Shown here: in pieces, positions 50,049-59,104 of the stretch
Numbering within the stretch: the stretch's first letter is position 1
Layout of the letters: the number at the start of each line of letters is the position of its first letter
NCBI RefSeq assembly: GCF_951805225.1
Contig: NZ_OX638201.1
Location: 868,001-932,000 of the forward strand
DNA from: an uncultured Flavobacterium sp.
GTDB taxonomy: Bacteria > Bacteroidota > Bacteroidia > Flavobacteriales > Flavobacteriaceae
DNA: 64,000 nt
Direction: 5' to 3'
Notes under the pieces: model-generated
Told to the model about the DNA's origin: nothing
The model's database searches: none
The model's input: the letters and a program-made list of their open reading frames with translations, nothing else
Position numbers and translations under genes: made by a program

Positions 50049-50273
50049 GAAGAATTTGATTTTGAATATATAAAGCAATAAATCAAAATATTGGCTGCGC
50101 AGAGATTCTTTTGATTTTTGCGCAGTTCTTGTATTTATAATATATAAATACGGTTCAATTTAGATCGTATTTTTTTATGCATTAGAAATTGAAAAGGATT
50201 ATATTTGAGAGACCGAAATCTATTTTAGGTTAAAAGCCTTTAGACTATAATTATCAAATACAGAAAGTAATTT

Positions 50274-51053
50274 ATGAAGCTCTTTTTTTCGAAAACACTA
50301 TTATTTTTAATGTTCTTAACGTTATTTTCCTGCGAATCCAAAAAGCAAAAAAAGGAGCCAAAAGACTATAAAGCGGGAGTTATTTTGTCTTTTGATGATG
50401 CATATGTAGATGAATGGTATATGGCGGATCAGGCTTTGAAAAAATACGGTTGGAAAGCTACTTTTAATGTGTGCCGAATAGATTCGATTGGTGCTCCGGA
50501 GATCAAAAAACTGCTTCAAATGCAAAAAGAAGGGCACGAAATTGCGGGTCACGGATATCATCATTACAATGCTGTAAAGTTTGTGAAAAAACATGGAATC
50601 ACATCCTATATGAATCAGGAAATTGAACCGATGATCGAGTCAATGAAAAAACATTCGTTTAAGGTGACCACATTTGCTTATCCTTATGGAGAAAGATCTG
50701 ATGCGTTGGATAAAGCATTATCTGCTAAATTTAAAATTATCAGAGGAAGAGCTTTTGGCGGTGAAGTTCCTGAGAAGCAAGATAGTTACTTTAATAATTC
50801 AAAAATTGTATTTGCGTTTGATATCGATAACAGCCACATTCATTTTAGTATTCCGTATCTTTTAGAATTATTGGATTATGCCAAAAAGAATGATAAAATT
50901 TTGCTTCTTTGCGGTCATAAACCAGTCAAAAATGTAACTGGAAATTATCAGACAAAAATTGAAACTTTAGAGTTTATCTGCAAATACATGAAGAAAAACG
51001 ATCTTAAATATTACACAATATCTGATTTAGAAAATTTGCTTCCGCAGAAGTAA
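50274..51053 (+). CDS. Polysaccharide deacetylase-family lipoprotein
   Basis: The 259-residue protein has a lipoprotein signal (MKLFFSKTLLFLMFLTLFSC, Cys20). A NodB-type catalytic domain follows: motif 1 ILSFDDAYVDEW (about 37-48), motif 2 GHEIAGHGYHHYNA with the zinc His residues, and motif 3 TFAYPYGE. It probably removes acetyl groups from an envelope or extracellular glycan, anchored in a membrane. It is unusual in having Phe-Asp-Asp-Ala rather than Gly after the catalytic pair. It stands alone; a -7-like TATATTTG occurs about 75 bp upstream. Confidence 0.85.
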   Translation: MKLFFSKTLLFLMFLTLFSCESKKQKKEPKDYKAGVILSFDDAYVDEWYMADQALKKYGWKATFNVCRIDSIGAPEIKKLLQMQKEGHEIAGHGYHHYNAVKFVKKHGITSYMNQEIEPMIESMKKHSFKVTTFAYPYGERSDALDKALSAKFKIIRGRAFGGEVPEKQDSYFNNSKIVFAFDIDNSHIHFSIPYLLELLDYAKKNDKILLLCGHKPVKNVTGNYQTKIETLEFICKYMKKNDLKYYTISDLENLLPQK

Positions 51054-51061
51054 ATTGAATA

Positions 51062-51180
51062 AAAAAAATCAGCCTAAATCCGCGTTTTCGCTTTAGCGAA
51101 TCTGTTCCATCCGTGTATAAATTTTGAACGCAGATGACGCGGATTTGCAAGCAAAAACGCGGATTTTAACTGATTTTTTA
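51062..51180. repeat. AAATCCGCGTTTT inverted repeat between convergent genes
   Basis: The left arm at 51062-51088 (AAAAAATCAG...AAATCCGCGTTTT) pairs with the right arm at 51154-51180 (AAAACGCGGATTT...CTGATTTTTT) with a 4-base mismatch block. It resembles the outer arms of the composite repeat at 32717 and is a likely bidirectional terminator. Confidence 0.75.
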
Positions 51181-51199
51181 TGGTTTTGTTTTTAAAGAA

Positions 51200-53824
51200 T
51201 TAAGGTTTTATCACTTTAGCTAAAATTCTAGGTATTTGAATTAAATCATAATCGTCTTCAAAAACAATATATTGATTGTGCCACGAAGGAGAAAATTTAT
51301 CTTTGAAGTTGCGTAAACCTTTATAATGAGAAAACGATTTTACTTTTTCATAAGCATATTTCATTGACTTTTCCTGAATGGTTTGCGGATTTTCGATTCC
51401 GCTCATTGGCGCTAGACCAAGATCGACATAAGTAATGTCTTTTGATTTAAGATAATTAAAAAGCGCGACCATAATAAAGTCCATAATGCCATTTGGAGCA
51501 TCATCGGTTTTTCGGATTAAGTCATAAGTGCTTTCATTTTTTGCGTAATCGGGAATGATATTTATAAAGGCAAGAATTTTTCCTTCGCTGTTTTCGACCG
51601 TAATAATGGTTTGTTTTTTGAGTTCTTCCCATAGAAAAATTCCCTGCGAAAAAAGGATTTCTTTTCTCGAAGTTTCCTGAAGCCATTGATCGCTAACCGC
51701 TTTAATTTGCTGCAATAATCCGTCTTTTATTGGAGGTTCATTTACGATAGATTGCAAACCAAGATCTGTAATTTTCTTTAAACCATTTCGCAATGATTTC
51801 CGATTTTGCCCTTCGAGATGAAATTCTCGAAGATCAACAACCGCAGCTTGACCAAGAAAGAAGTATTTTTTGCCAATATCAGTGTAAACATTCAAACTTG
51901 TTTCAGGAATTCGGTAATACATACTTCTAAGTCCAAAATCGTAACAGAATTTATCAAATTCAAGAATGCAAAGTTTAATTTCTTCGGTTGAACTTCCAAC
52001 AGGATTTTCTAAAGCAACAGCAAAATTCCCTGCTAATCTGTACGAAATAAAGGCATTTTTACTTTTCGAAATAAAGAAAGATTTATCAAAATAGGTTTTA
52101 AAATAACCCAGACTTGAGTTTCCGTATTGCTGCATTAAATTAGTTGCAATCTCTTTTTCTTCGTCTGTTGGAGTATTTCTTAAGATCGAAGGTTTTACCA
52201 AAGTATAGATTAAAAAGCCAAAAGAAAGGAATCCGCTAATCTTGAGCGAAATTAGAAAATGTGTCGCAAAAGTTCCCGTTGGATGCAGATTTTCGCTACC
52301 AATCAAGAAATAATTCTGAAGCGTATATCGAATCGATTCTCCTAAACTAAAATCGATATTAAAATGTTTTTTATCAAAGAAATAAAAACCAAGAATACCA
52401 TAAATTAGAACGGCAAGAATGCTTAATAGCGAAGTTTGCAAACCAATAAGACCAAGCTTTGGATTTGTTTTTATATAATATTCTTTTCTCGTGGCGATTA
52501 AAACAAAAAGAACCAGAAGTGCAATAGTAGATTCCTCAAAATCAATTGCTTTTGTTAGATTTCCTATTAGAGAAATTACAGATAAAAAGATAGCAAACCA
52601 CCACGCCATTCGGAGTCCTTTTAGCATAAATGCCGAAGTAACTAATAGAAATAATCCGGTTGTAAATACCAGATAATTTGAAGTACTTATAGCTTCAATA
52701 GGCAGGAAACTTTTAAGAATATGTAATCTGCTATGGATTGCGGGCGTGAGTACGGAAATAATATTGATAATACCAAGAATCAGCAAAAGCAAGGCGGGAA
52801 TAACACGCAATAAGAGCTTCTGGATTTTGGAAACAAAAAGAATAATCCCTGCAAATAAAGGAAGCCAGAATTCAAAAAAGCGATAAAATAAAGTGATTGC
52901 AACTGCTTGCATATTATCAAAACCATACCGAATTAAAATATATCCCATAGAAACTTCGACTGCGCCCAAACCTCTTAAAAATGGGGAAATAATCAGGAAA
53001 ATCACCGCAACAACATAAGCCATTGTTGCAGCAAAAAGAGACGACTCAAATTGAAGCGCTTTCATGGCAATGTAAATGTGCAGAATGCCAACGGCATCAA
53101 TTACTACGGAACATAAGACTATTTTGAAAAAGCCATTTCTGTTTATTTTGTGTTCTTGTAAATCAAGTAAAAACGGTTCGATTTTAGGAAAATTTCTCAA
53201 GATAAATCTATAAAGTTTTCCTTTTTGAAGTAAAGAATTAAACAATAGAAAAAACAACGGAATAATGACGATTACAAGACCAAAAAACAACCATTCGTTA
53301 TAACCAATATCTCCTTTTAACAAAGAAAAAAGAAATAATGGTATTGCAAAAAGAATTACGGAAAGAATTCCTGTAAAACCATAAATTGCTGAGGCTAAAT
53401 GAACATCTGTTTTGGTTACGCCTTTTTTTAGCAAAGGTTCTGTGAAAAACAGAAGCGAGGTAATACCGCCAGCAGGAATAAATACACTGATAAAATTACG
53501 TTTCAGAAACAAATTTGTAGCATCTTTCAACGTGATTTTGGCGCCAATCGCTGTAAACGAAACGACATACATTAATCCTTGCAGAAAGATATAAGAAATA
53601 GTGACTAAGAAACCAATTAATATCCATAACGGGCTTGCTTCTGTAATGCTGTTTTTGATTTGATAAAGTTCAGTTCGTTCTTGTTTTATAAACCAAAAAG
53701 CAATTAGAAAAAAAATAAGCGTCAAGACAATCTGACCTAATAATTTGCCCTTTTTCGAAAAGAAATTAAACACTCCTTTTTTGAAAAAGGTTAGTTTGTT
53801 ATTCGTGTCTTTTGGTTCTGTCAT
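51200..53824 (-). CDS. mprF: MprF-type phosphatidylglycerol lysyltransferase
   Basis: The 874-residue protein has an N-terminal membrane flippase part (about 20-340, FIPAGGITSLLFFTEPLL and FLRGLGAVEVSMGYILIRYG) and further spans to about 550. A C-terminal cytoplasmic DUF2156/GNAT-like aminoacyltransferase domain follows (about 560-870, ISYRLAGNFAVALENPVGSS; DLGLAPMSGIENPQ). MprF transfers lysine from Lys-tRNA to phosphatidylglycerol and flips it outward, reducing attack by cationic peptides. Some homologues transfer alanine or other amino acids, so the amino acid is not certain. It is a single gene convergent to the deacetylase gene. Confidence 0.88.
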   Translation of the reverse strand: MTEPKDTNNKLTFFKKGVFNFFSKKGKLLGQIVLTLIFFLIAFWFIKQERTELYQIKNSITEASPLWILIGFLVTISYIFLQGLMYVVSFTAIGAKITLKDATNLFLKRNFISVFIPAGGITSLLFFTEPLLKKGVTKTDVHLASAIYGFTGILSVILFAIPLFLFSLLKGDIGYNEWLFFGLVIVIIPLFFLLFNSLLQKGKLYRFILRNFPKIEPFLLDLQEHKINRNGFFKIVLCSVVIDAVGILHIYIAMKALQFESSLFAATMAYVVAVIFLIISPFLRGLGAVEVSMGYILIRYGFDNMQAVAITLFYRFFEFWLPLFAGIILFVSKIQKLLLRVIPALLLLILGIINIISVLTPAIHSRLHILKSFLPIEAISTSNYLVFTTGLFLLVTSAFMLKGLRMAWWFAIFLSVISLIGNLTKAIDFEESTIALLVLFVLIATRKEYYIKTNPKLGLIGLQTSLLSILAVLIYGILGFYFFDKKHFNIDFSLGESIRYTLQNYFLIGSENLHPTGTFATHFLISLKISGFLSFGFLIYTLVKPSILRNTPTDEEKEIATNLMQQYGNSSLGYFKTYFDKSFFISKSKNAFISYRLAGNFAVALENPVGSSTEEIKLCILEFDKFCYDFGLRSMYYRIPETSLNVYTDIGKKYFFLGQAAVVDLREFHLEGQNRKSLRNGLKKITDLGLQSIVNEPPIKDGLLQQIKAVSDQWLQETSRKEILFSQGIFLWEELKKQTIITVENSEGKILAFINIIPDYAKNESTYDLIRKTDDAPNGIMDFIMVALFNYLKSKDITYVDLGLAPMSGIENPQTIQEKSMKYAYEKVKSFSHYKGLRNFKDKFSPSWHNQYIVFEDDYDLIQIPRILAKVIKP

Positions 53825-54054
53825 AATAAGCTTACTTATTTACTTTGTTATAAAAATACCACAATTATTTGTTATTTAAGAGACTTGATTGTTTAAAAGT
53901 CAGTCAATTAAGAATTATATAAGGAAAATTGGTGTTTCAATATGAATTAGGATCAAATTTTATATTTACAACGTAAAAACTTGTTAATACATCGGAAATG
54001 AATTAATAGAATAAAATTTTTGGTGTACATTTATACATCAATTTTGAGAAGATT

Positions 54055-57000
54055 ATGGAAGATAAAAAACAAGTATTTCAGACGGAAACGAAATTGCGCT
54101 GGCGAACTTTTCAATGGTCAACGCGATTGATTATTTTTTTCTTATTAATGTTAATTCCTGTCTTTATTATCACACTGCAAAGAGGTTTGAAACCTGTATT
54201 GCCAATTTTGGGTAATGATCCTTCGACACAAAAATTATTAAGTCCAACTATTCCACAGGAACTTAGTGCAAAAGATCTTAGAAAATACAAAGGTTTTGAT
54301 AGCTTTTTGAGATCAAAATCAAAAATGGAAGAGTTGAAAAAACAAAATCAGGCGGTTGATTTTCAGGAAATCAGAGCGGCTTTTTATGTAGATTGGGATC
54401 CGCAGAGTTTGTTTTCGCTTCAAAAAAATATTGATAAACTCAATATGGTAATTCCCGAATGGTTTTTTATAGATCCTAAAACTGATTTACTTCGGACTGA
54501 AATTGATACGGCAGCTTTAAAGATTATGAAGAAAGCCGGAATCAAAATTATTCCAATAATCAACAATATTAATGAATCGAAAGGTGGAGATTTTGATGGC
54601 GATTTGGTGCATCGAATTCTGCATGACAATGTAAAAAGAGAAAGGCTGATAAATGATATTGTAAAGAACCTGAAGCAATATAAACTTCAGGGAATTAATA
54701 TTGATTTTGAAGAATTTAAAGAAAGTAGCGATGAACCAATAATCGCTTTTCAAAAAGAACTTTACGAAAAATTGCATGCACAAGGCTTAATTGTCACGCA
54801 GGATATTATGGCTGACAATGGTGATTTTAATATAAAAGCATTGGCAAAATACAATGATTATATGTTTCTGATGGCATATGATGAGCATTATGCAGGAAGT
54901 GTTCCGGGTGCAATAAGCAGTCAGAAATGGACAGAAAGAATCCTCGATCAGATTGCGAAAGAAATTCCATCGAACAAAATTATTCTCTGTTTTGCAGGAT
55001 ATGGATATGATTGGGAACAAAATAAAGAGGCAATAACGGTTACTTATGATGAAGCATTATCGCTCGCAAAACAATATGGCGCAACGATTACTTTTGACAA
55101 TAATACTTACAACAATTCTTTTAGTTATAAAGACGGAAGAGGGAACAAACATCAGGTGTATTTTACAGATGCGGCGACCAATTTTAACACCATTCGTTTT
55201 GCAGATGAATACGGAACTGCCGGTACAGCATTATGGCGATTAGGCAGTGAAGACGGTAGATTGTGGCATTATTATAATCGAAGTTTGACAAACGAAAGTG
55301 TGGCAAAAAACGCATTCGATTTTAGAACTTTAGAAAAAGTACACATGATTTTTTCGACTCCGGATTATATTGGAGAAGGAGAAGTTCTGAATGTTTTGAC
55401 AGATCCTCAACCGGGAAAAATTAAACTTCAAACTGATCCGAAAGAATCGATTATAACTGAGGAAAGTTATCTTGAATTGCCAACAAAATATGTAATCAGC
55501 AAGTTTGGAAATGTACATAATGAGGTTGTTTTAACTTTTGATGATGGTCCGGATCCAACTTATACACCACAAATTCTGGATATTTTGAAGCGTGAAAAAG
55601 TACCTGCAACTTTTTTTGTTGTGGGACTTCAGGGCGAGAATAATATTCCGCTTTTGCAGCGAATTTATACTGAAGGACACGAAATTGGGAATCATACTTT
55701 TACACATCCAAATATTGCATTGGTAAGTAAAGAACGAGCTTCGGCAGAAATGGAAACCACGCGTTTGTTGATCGAAGCAGTTACTGGCAGAAGTACCGTA
55801 CTTTTTAGAGCGCCATACAATGCAGATGCTGAACCTACAACTGAAGCTGAACTTAGACCTGTTGCATTGAGTAAAGCCCAGAATTATTATACGGTTGGAG
55901 AAAGTATCGATCCCAACGATTGGGAAAAAGGAATTATCGCGGATAGTATTTACGCCAGAGTTATTAGAGAATATGAAGAAGATCCAAGCAAAGGGATAAT
56001 TTTGCTTCATGATGCGGGCGGAAACAGACAACAAACTGTAGAAGCGTTACCGCGAATTATTAAATATTTTAAAGACAAAGGCGTTCGGTTTACGACAGTT
56101 TCTAAGTTGTTGGGGAAAAGTAAAAATGAAATTATGCCTAAAGCCAAAGGTAATTTAATGACGCTTGACAACATTATTTTTGGTCTTGGATATTGGTTTG
56201 GACACTTTATTACGGCTGTTTTCTGGATTGCAATTCTGTTGGGATTCTTTCGCATTTTGTTGATGGCATTCATGGCTTTTTACAAGAAATGGAAAGACCA
56301 CAAACATCCTTTATCCTATACTACAGAAGGAGAAAATTATCCTAAAGTAAGTATTATTGTTCCGGCGTATAATGAAGAAGTAAATGCTGTAAAAACAATT
56401 CAGAATTTGCTGCGACAAGATTATCCAAGTTTCGATATTATTTTTGTAGATGATGGCTCAAAAGACAGCACTTTTTCTAAAGTCGATTTAGAATATAAAA
56501 ATCATCATATTGTAAAAGTTCACACTAAAGTGAATGGCGGAAAAGCGTCTGCTCTTAACTACGGAATTTCTATTACAAACAATGATTTTGTGGTTTGTAT
56601 TGATGCCGATACGCAATTAAAAACTGACGCACTTTCGCAATTAATGAAGTGTTTCAGGCTACAATTCAAAAACAATCAACAAGTTGGCGCCGTTGCCGGA
56701 AATGTAAAAGTGGGTAACGAAAATACGATGTTGGCAAGATGGCAAAGTATCGAATATACAACCGCGCAAAACTTCGACAGACGAGCTTTTGATTTGGTTA
56801 ACGGAATTACGGTTGTGCCCGGTGCAATTGGAGCTTTTAGAAAAGAAGCGATAGAAATTGCCGGAGGCTTTACAACAGATACTCTTGCCGAAGATTGTGA
56901 TTTGACCATTAGAATTTTGCGAAACAATTATCGCATTGTCAATTGTGTTGAAGCTGTTGCGGTTACAGAAGCTCCAGAAACTTTGAATGAGTTTATGAAA

Positions 57001-57441
57001 CAGCGTTTTCGCTGGAGTTACGGAATTATGCAGGCATTCTGGAAAAATCGTGATGCTTGTTTTAATCCAAAGTATAAAGGTTTGGGAATGATTTCGCTGC
57101 CAAATGTGCTGATATTTCAGATTCTGCTTCCAATATTTGCTCCATTGGCAGATTTAATTTTGATTCTAAGTTTAATCTGGAATCATAACGATCCGGACAG
57201 TCTTCACAAAATCGCGATTTATTACCTGGTTTTTATGCTTGTCGATATGTTGGTAAGTGTAATTGCTTTTGTATTCGAAAAAGAGCGATTAAGCAAGTTA
57301 ATATGGCTTATTCCGCAGCGATTTGTTTATCGTCAATTGATGTATGTAATATTGTTCAGAGCCATCAGAAGAGCCATAAAAGGAGAAAGTCAGAGTTGGG
57401 GAGTATTAACCAGAACCGGAAATGTGGGTTCATTAGATTAG
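54055..57441 (+). CDS. Fusion of GH18-like, polysaccharide deacetylase and GT2 glycosyltransferase domains
   Basis: The 1128-residue membrane protein has, in order: an N-terminal membrane anchor (about 22-42); a GH18-like domain (about 105-410) with GINIDFEEF at 213-221, Glu219 at the catalytic position; a NodB deacetylase domain (LTFDDGPDPTY with Asp496-Asp497, GHEIGNHTFTHPN, FRAPYNADAE); a span at about 720-745; and a processive GT2 domain (DDGSKDST near 800, DADTQL near 850, EDCDLTIR near 945, QRFRW at 983-987) with C-terminal spans. This joins in one chain the activities of PgaB-like and PgaC-like proteins, so it may make and modify an extracellular N-acetylhexosamine polymer (inference). 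The GH18 DxxDxDxE motif has Gln and Asn in its first two acidic positions. Confidence 0.9.
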   Translation: MEDKKQVFQTETKLRWRTFQWSTRLIIFFLLMLIPVFIITLQRGLKPVLPILGNDPSTQKLLSPTIPQELSAKDLRKYKGFDSFLRSKSKMEELKKQNQAVDFQEIRAAFYVDWDPQSLFSLQKNIDKLNMVIPEWFFIDPKTDLLRTEIDTAALKIMKKAGIKIIPIINNINESKGGDFDGDLVHRILHDNVKRERLINDIVKNLKQYKLQGINIDFEEFKESSDEPIIAFQKELYEKLHAQGLIVTQDIMADNGDFNIKALAKYNDYMFLMAYDEHYAGSVPGAISSQKWTERILDQIAKEIPSNKIILCFAGYGYDWEQNKEAITVTYDEALSLAKQYGATITFDNNTYNNSFSYKDGRGNKHQVYFTDAATNFNTIRFADEYGTAGTALWRLGSEDGRLWHYYNRSLTNESVAKNAFDFRTLEKVHMIFSTPDYIGEGEVLNVLTDPQPGKIKLQTDPKESIITEESYLELPTKYVISKFGNVHNEVVLTFDDGPDPTYTPQILDILKREKVPATFFVVGLQGENNIPLLQRIYTEGHEIGNHTFTHPNIALVSKERASAEMETTRLLIEAVTGRSTVLFRAPYNADAEPTTEAELRPVALSKAQNYYTVGESIDPNDWEKGIIADSIYARVIREYEEDPSKGIILLHDAGGNRQQTVEALPRIIKYFKDKGVRFTTVSKLLGKSKNEIMPKAKGNLMTLDNIIFGLGYWFGHFITAVFWIAILLGFFRILLMAFMAFYKKWKDHKHPLSYTTEGENYPKVSIIVPAYNEEVNAVKTIQNLLRQDYPSFDIIFVDDGSKDSTFSKVDLEYKNHHIVKVHTKVNGGKASALNYGISITNNDFVVCIDADTQLKTDALSQLMKCFRLQFKNNQQVGAVAGNVKVGNENTMLARWQSIEYTTAQNFDRRAFDLVNGITVVPGAIGAFRKEAIEIAGGFTTDTLAEDCDLTIRILRNNYRIVNCVEAVAVTEAPETLNEFMKQRFRWSYGIMQAFWKNRDACFNPKYKGLGMISLPNVLIFQILLPIFAPLADLILILSLIWNHNDPDSLHKIAIYYLVFMLVDMLVSVIAFVFEKERLSKLIWLIPQRFVYRQLMYVILFRAIRRAIKGESQSWGVLTRTGNVGSLD

Positions 57442-57529
57442 TTTCTAAGAGGTTAGTCTTTTATAACAAAAATCTATACTAAAGTAACAATTCAAACGTT
57501 TTTTTATTTTCAAATGGTCATTTAAACTA

Positions 57530-57537
57530 TATATTTG
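57530..57537 (+). promoter_or_regulatory. -7 element of xylA
   Basis: TATATTTG fits TAnnTTTG and lies 57 bp before the xylA start. No clear TTG is found at the usual distance upstream. Confidence 0.4.
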
Positions 57538-57594
57538 GATCGTGATATAGCAGGGTTTAGAAAAGGAAATTAGGTTAATAATAAAGCAATAAAA

Positions 57595-58920
57595 ATGGTA
57601 GTTTTAGGAGACAAAGAGTATTATAAAGGAATTGGTAAAATCAATTTTGAAGGAAAGGATTCAGACAATCCTTTGGCTTTTAGATATTATAATCCTGACC
57701 AAATTGTTGCAGGCAAAACTATGCGCGAACATTTTAGATTTGCGATATCTTATTGGTATAGTTTCGGAGGTGCAGGATCAGATATTTTTGGACAATCAAC
57801 TCAAACTCTTGCCTGGAATGAATTAAGGGAACCTATTCAGGCTGCAAAAAATCGCGCCGATGCTGCTTTTGAATTTATAAGCAAAATGGGATTTGATTAT
57901 TATTGTTTTCACGATCATGATTTAGTTCAGGAAGGACAATCTTTTACCCAGTCGGAATTGCGATTGGCAACCATGACAGATTATTTGAAAGAAAAACAAG
58001 CAGTTTCAGGAATTAAAGCACTTTGGGGAGCTGCCAATTGTTTTTCGAATCCAAGATATATGAACGGCGCCGCTACAAATCCGGATTTTAAAGTAGTTGC
58101 GAGAGCTGCGGCTCAGGTAAAATTAGCGATGGATGTGACTATTGCACTTGAAGGCGAAAATTATGTTTTTTGGGGAGCGCGCGAAGGTTATTTGAGTTTG
58201 CTAAATACAGACATGAAACGTGAACTGGATCATATGGGAATGTTTCTGACTAAAGCAAGAGATTATGCAAGAGGGCAAGGTTTTAAAGGGAATTTCTTAA
58301 TAGAACCAAAACCTATGGAACCGTCTAAACATCAATATGATTTTGATTGCGCAACGACAATTGGTTTCTTACGTGAACATGGTTTAGAGAAGGATTTTAA
58401 AATAAATATTGAAGTAAATCACGCAACATTGGCACAGCATTCTTTTCCGCATGAACTTGAAGTGGCAGCAATGGCTGGAATGTTAGGAAGTATTGATGCC
58501 AATCGAGGTGATCAACAAAATGGCTGGGATACTTCTCAATTTCCAAACAACATTCAGGATGTTACAGAAGCGATGTTGGTATTTCTTAAAGCAGGCGGAG
58601 TTAACGGTGGCGGTATAAATTTTGATTCGAAAATTAGAAGAAATTCCACAGATATGGAGGATATTTTTCTGGCACATATTGGTGGCGCAGATGTTTTTGC
58701 AAGAGCTTTATTGACTGCTGATAAAATTATTACTTCGTCGCAATATGAAAATTTAAGAAAACAACGCTACAGTTCTTTTGATAGCGGAAAAGGAAAACAA
58801 TTTGAACAAGGCAAACTGAATTTTAAAGATCTATACACGATTGCAATCGAAAACGGTGAACTGGAATTACAAAGCGGAAAACAAGAGTTTTTTGAGAATA
58901 TTATCAATCGTTATATCTAG
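57595..58920 (+). CDS. xylA: Xylose isomerase
   Basis: The 441-residue enzyme converts D-xylose to D-xylulose. Family marks include FAISYWYSFGGAGSDIFGQ, FDYYCFHDHDLVQEG (active-site His), ENYVFWGAREGYLSLLNTDM, IEPKPMEPSKHQYDFDCAT (metal and base residues) and NIEVNHATLAQHSFPHEL. The length matches class II enzymes. Two positions usually seen as FWGGREGY and FHDxD read WGAREGY and HDHD here. No xylulokinase or xylose transporter gene is nearby, so the gene is isolated from the rest of the pathway. Confidence 0.95.
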   Translation: MVVLGDKEYYKGIGKINFEGKDSDNPLAFRYYNPDQIVAGKTMREHFRFAISYWYSFGGAGSDIFGQSTQTLAWNELREPIQAAKNRADAAFEFISKMGFDYYCFHDHDLVQEGQSFTQSELRLATMTDYLKEKQAVSGIKALWGAANCFSNPRYMNGAATNPDFKVVARAAAQVKLAMDVTIALEGENYVFWGAREGYLSLLNTDMKRELDHMGMFLTKARDYARGQGFKGNFLIEPKPMEPSKHQYDFDCATTIGFLREHGLEKDFKINIEVNHATLAQHSFPHELEVAAMAGMLGSIDANRGDQQNGWDTSQFPNNIQDVTEAMLVFLKAGGVNGGGINFDSKIRRNSTDMEDIFLAHIGGADVFARALLTADKIITSSQYENLRKQRYSSFDSGKGKQFEQGKLNFKDLYTIAIENGELELQSGKQEFFENIINRYI

Positions 58921-58937
58921 TTTAGAAGAGTCATAAA

Positions 58938-59035
58938 AACACGAATTACACTAATTTTCACAAATTTTAAGGATTTGCTTCGTTTGTGAAATTAATTACA
59001 CAAACTAATTAGTGGCAATTAGTGAAATTCGTGTT
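58938..59035. repeat. AACACGAATTACACTAATT inverted repeat
   Basis: The arms at 58938-58956 and 59017-59035 (AATTAGTGAAATTCGTGTT) are complementary at 18 of 19 positions. An inner TTCACAAA / TTTGTGAA pair lies between. It sits between the convergent xylA and alpha-galactosidase-like genes. Confidence 0.8.
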
Positions 59036-59043
59036 CAAAATCA

Positions 59044-59075
59044 AAAATCCCATTCACAGAAGCGAATGGGATTTT
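59044..59075 (-). terminator. Terminator of the alpha-galactosidase-like gene
   Basis: AAAATCCCATTC pairs with GAATGGGATTTT around an 8-nt loop, 30 bp after the leftward stop codon, with a T-rich end. Confidence 0.8.
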
Positions 59076-59104
59076 AAGTTTATAATTAAGGCAAATTGTA
59101 AACT

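Noticed and set aside
38000..50100. Genomic island or prophage around the IS element
   Set aside because: No integrase, att duplication, tRNA target or phage structural gene. Neighbouring genes look like ordinary chromosomal genes.
55531..56034. Long antisense open frame (167 codons) on the minus strand
   Set aside because: It lies inside the deacetylase domain coding region of the 1128-residue fusion and has no recognisable protein features.
57595..58920. Xylose utilisation operon
   Set aside because: Only xylA is present. Neighbours are a glycan synthase fusion and a convergent secreted hydrolase, with no kinase or transporter.
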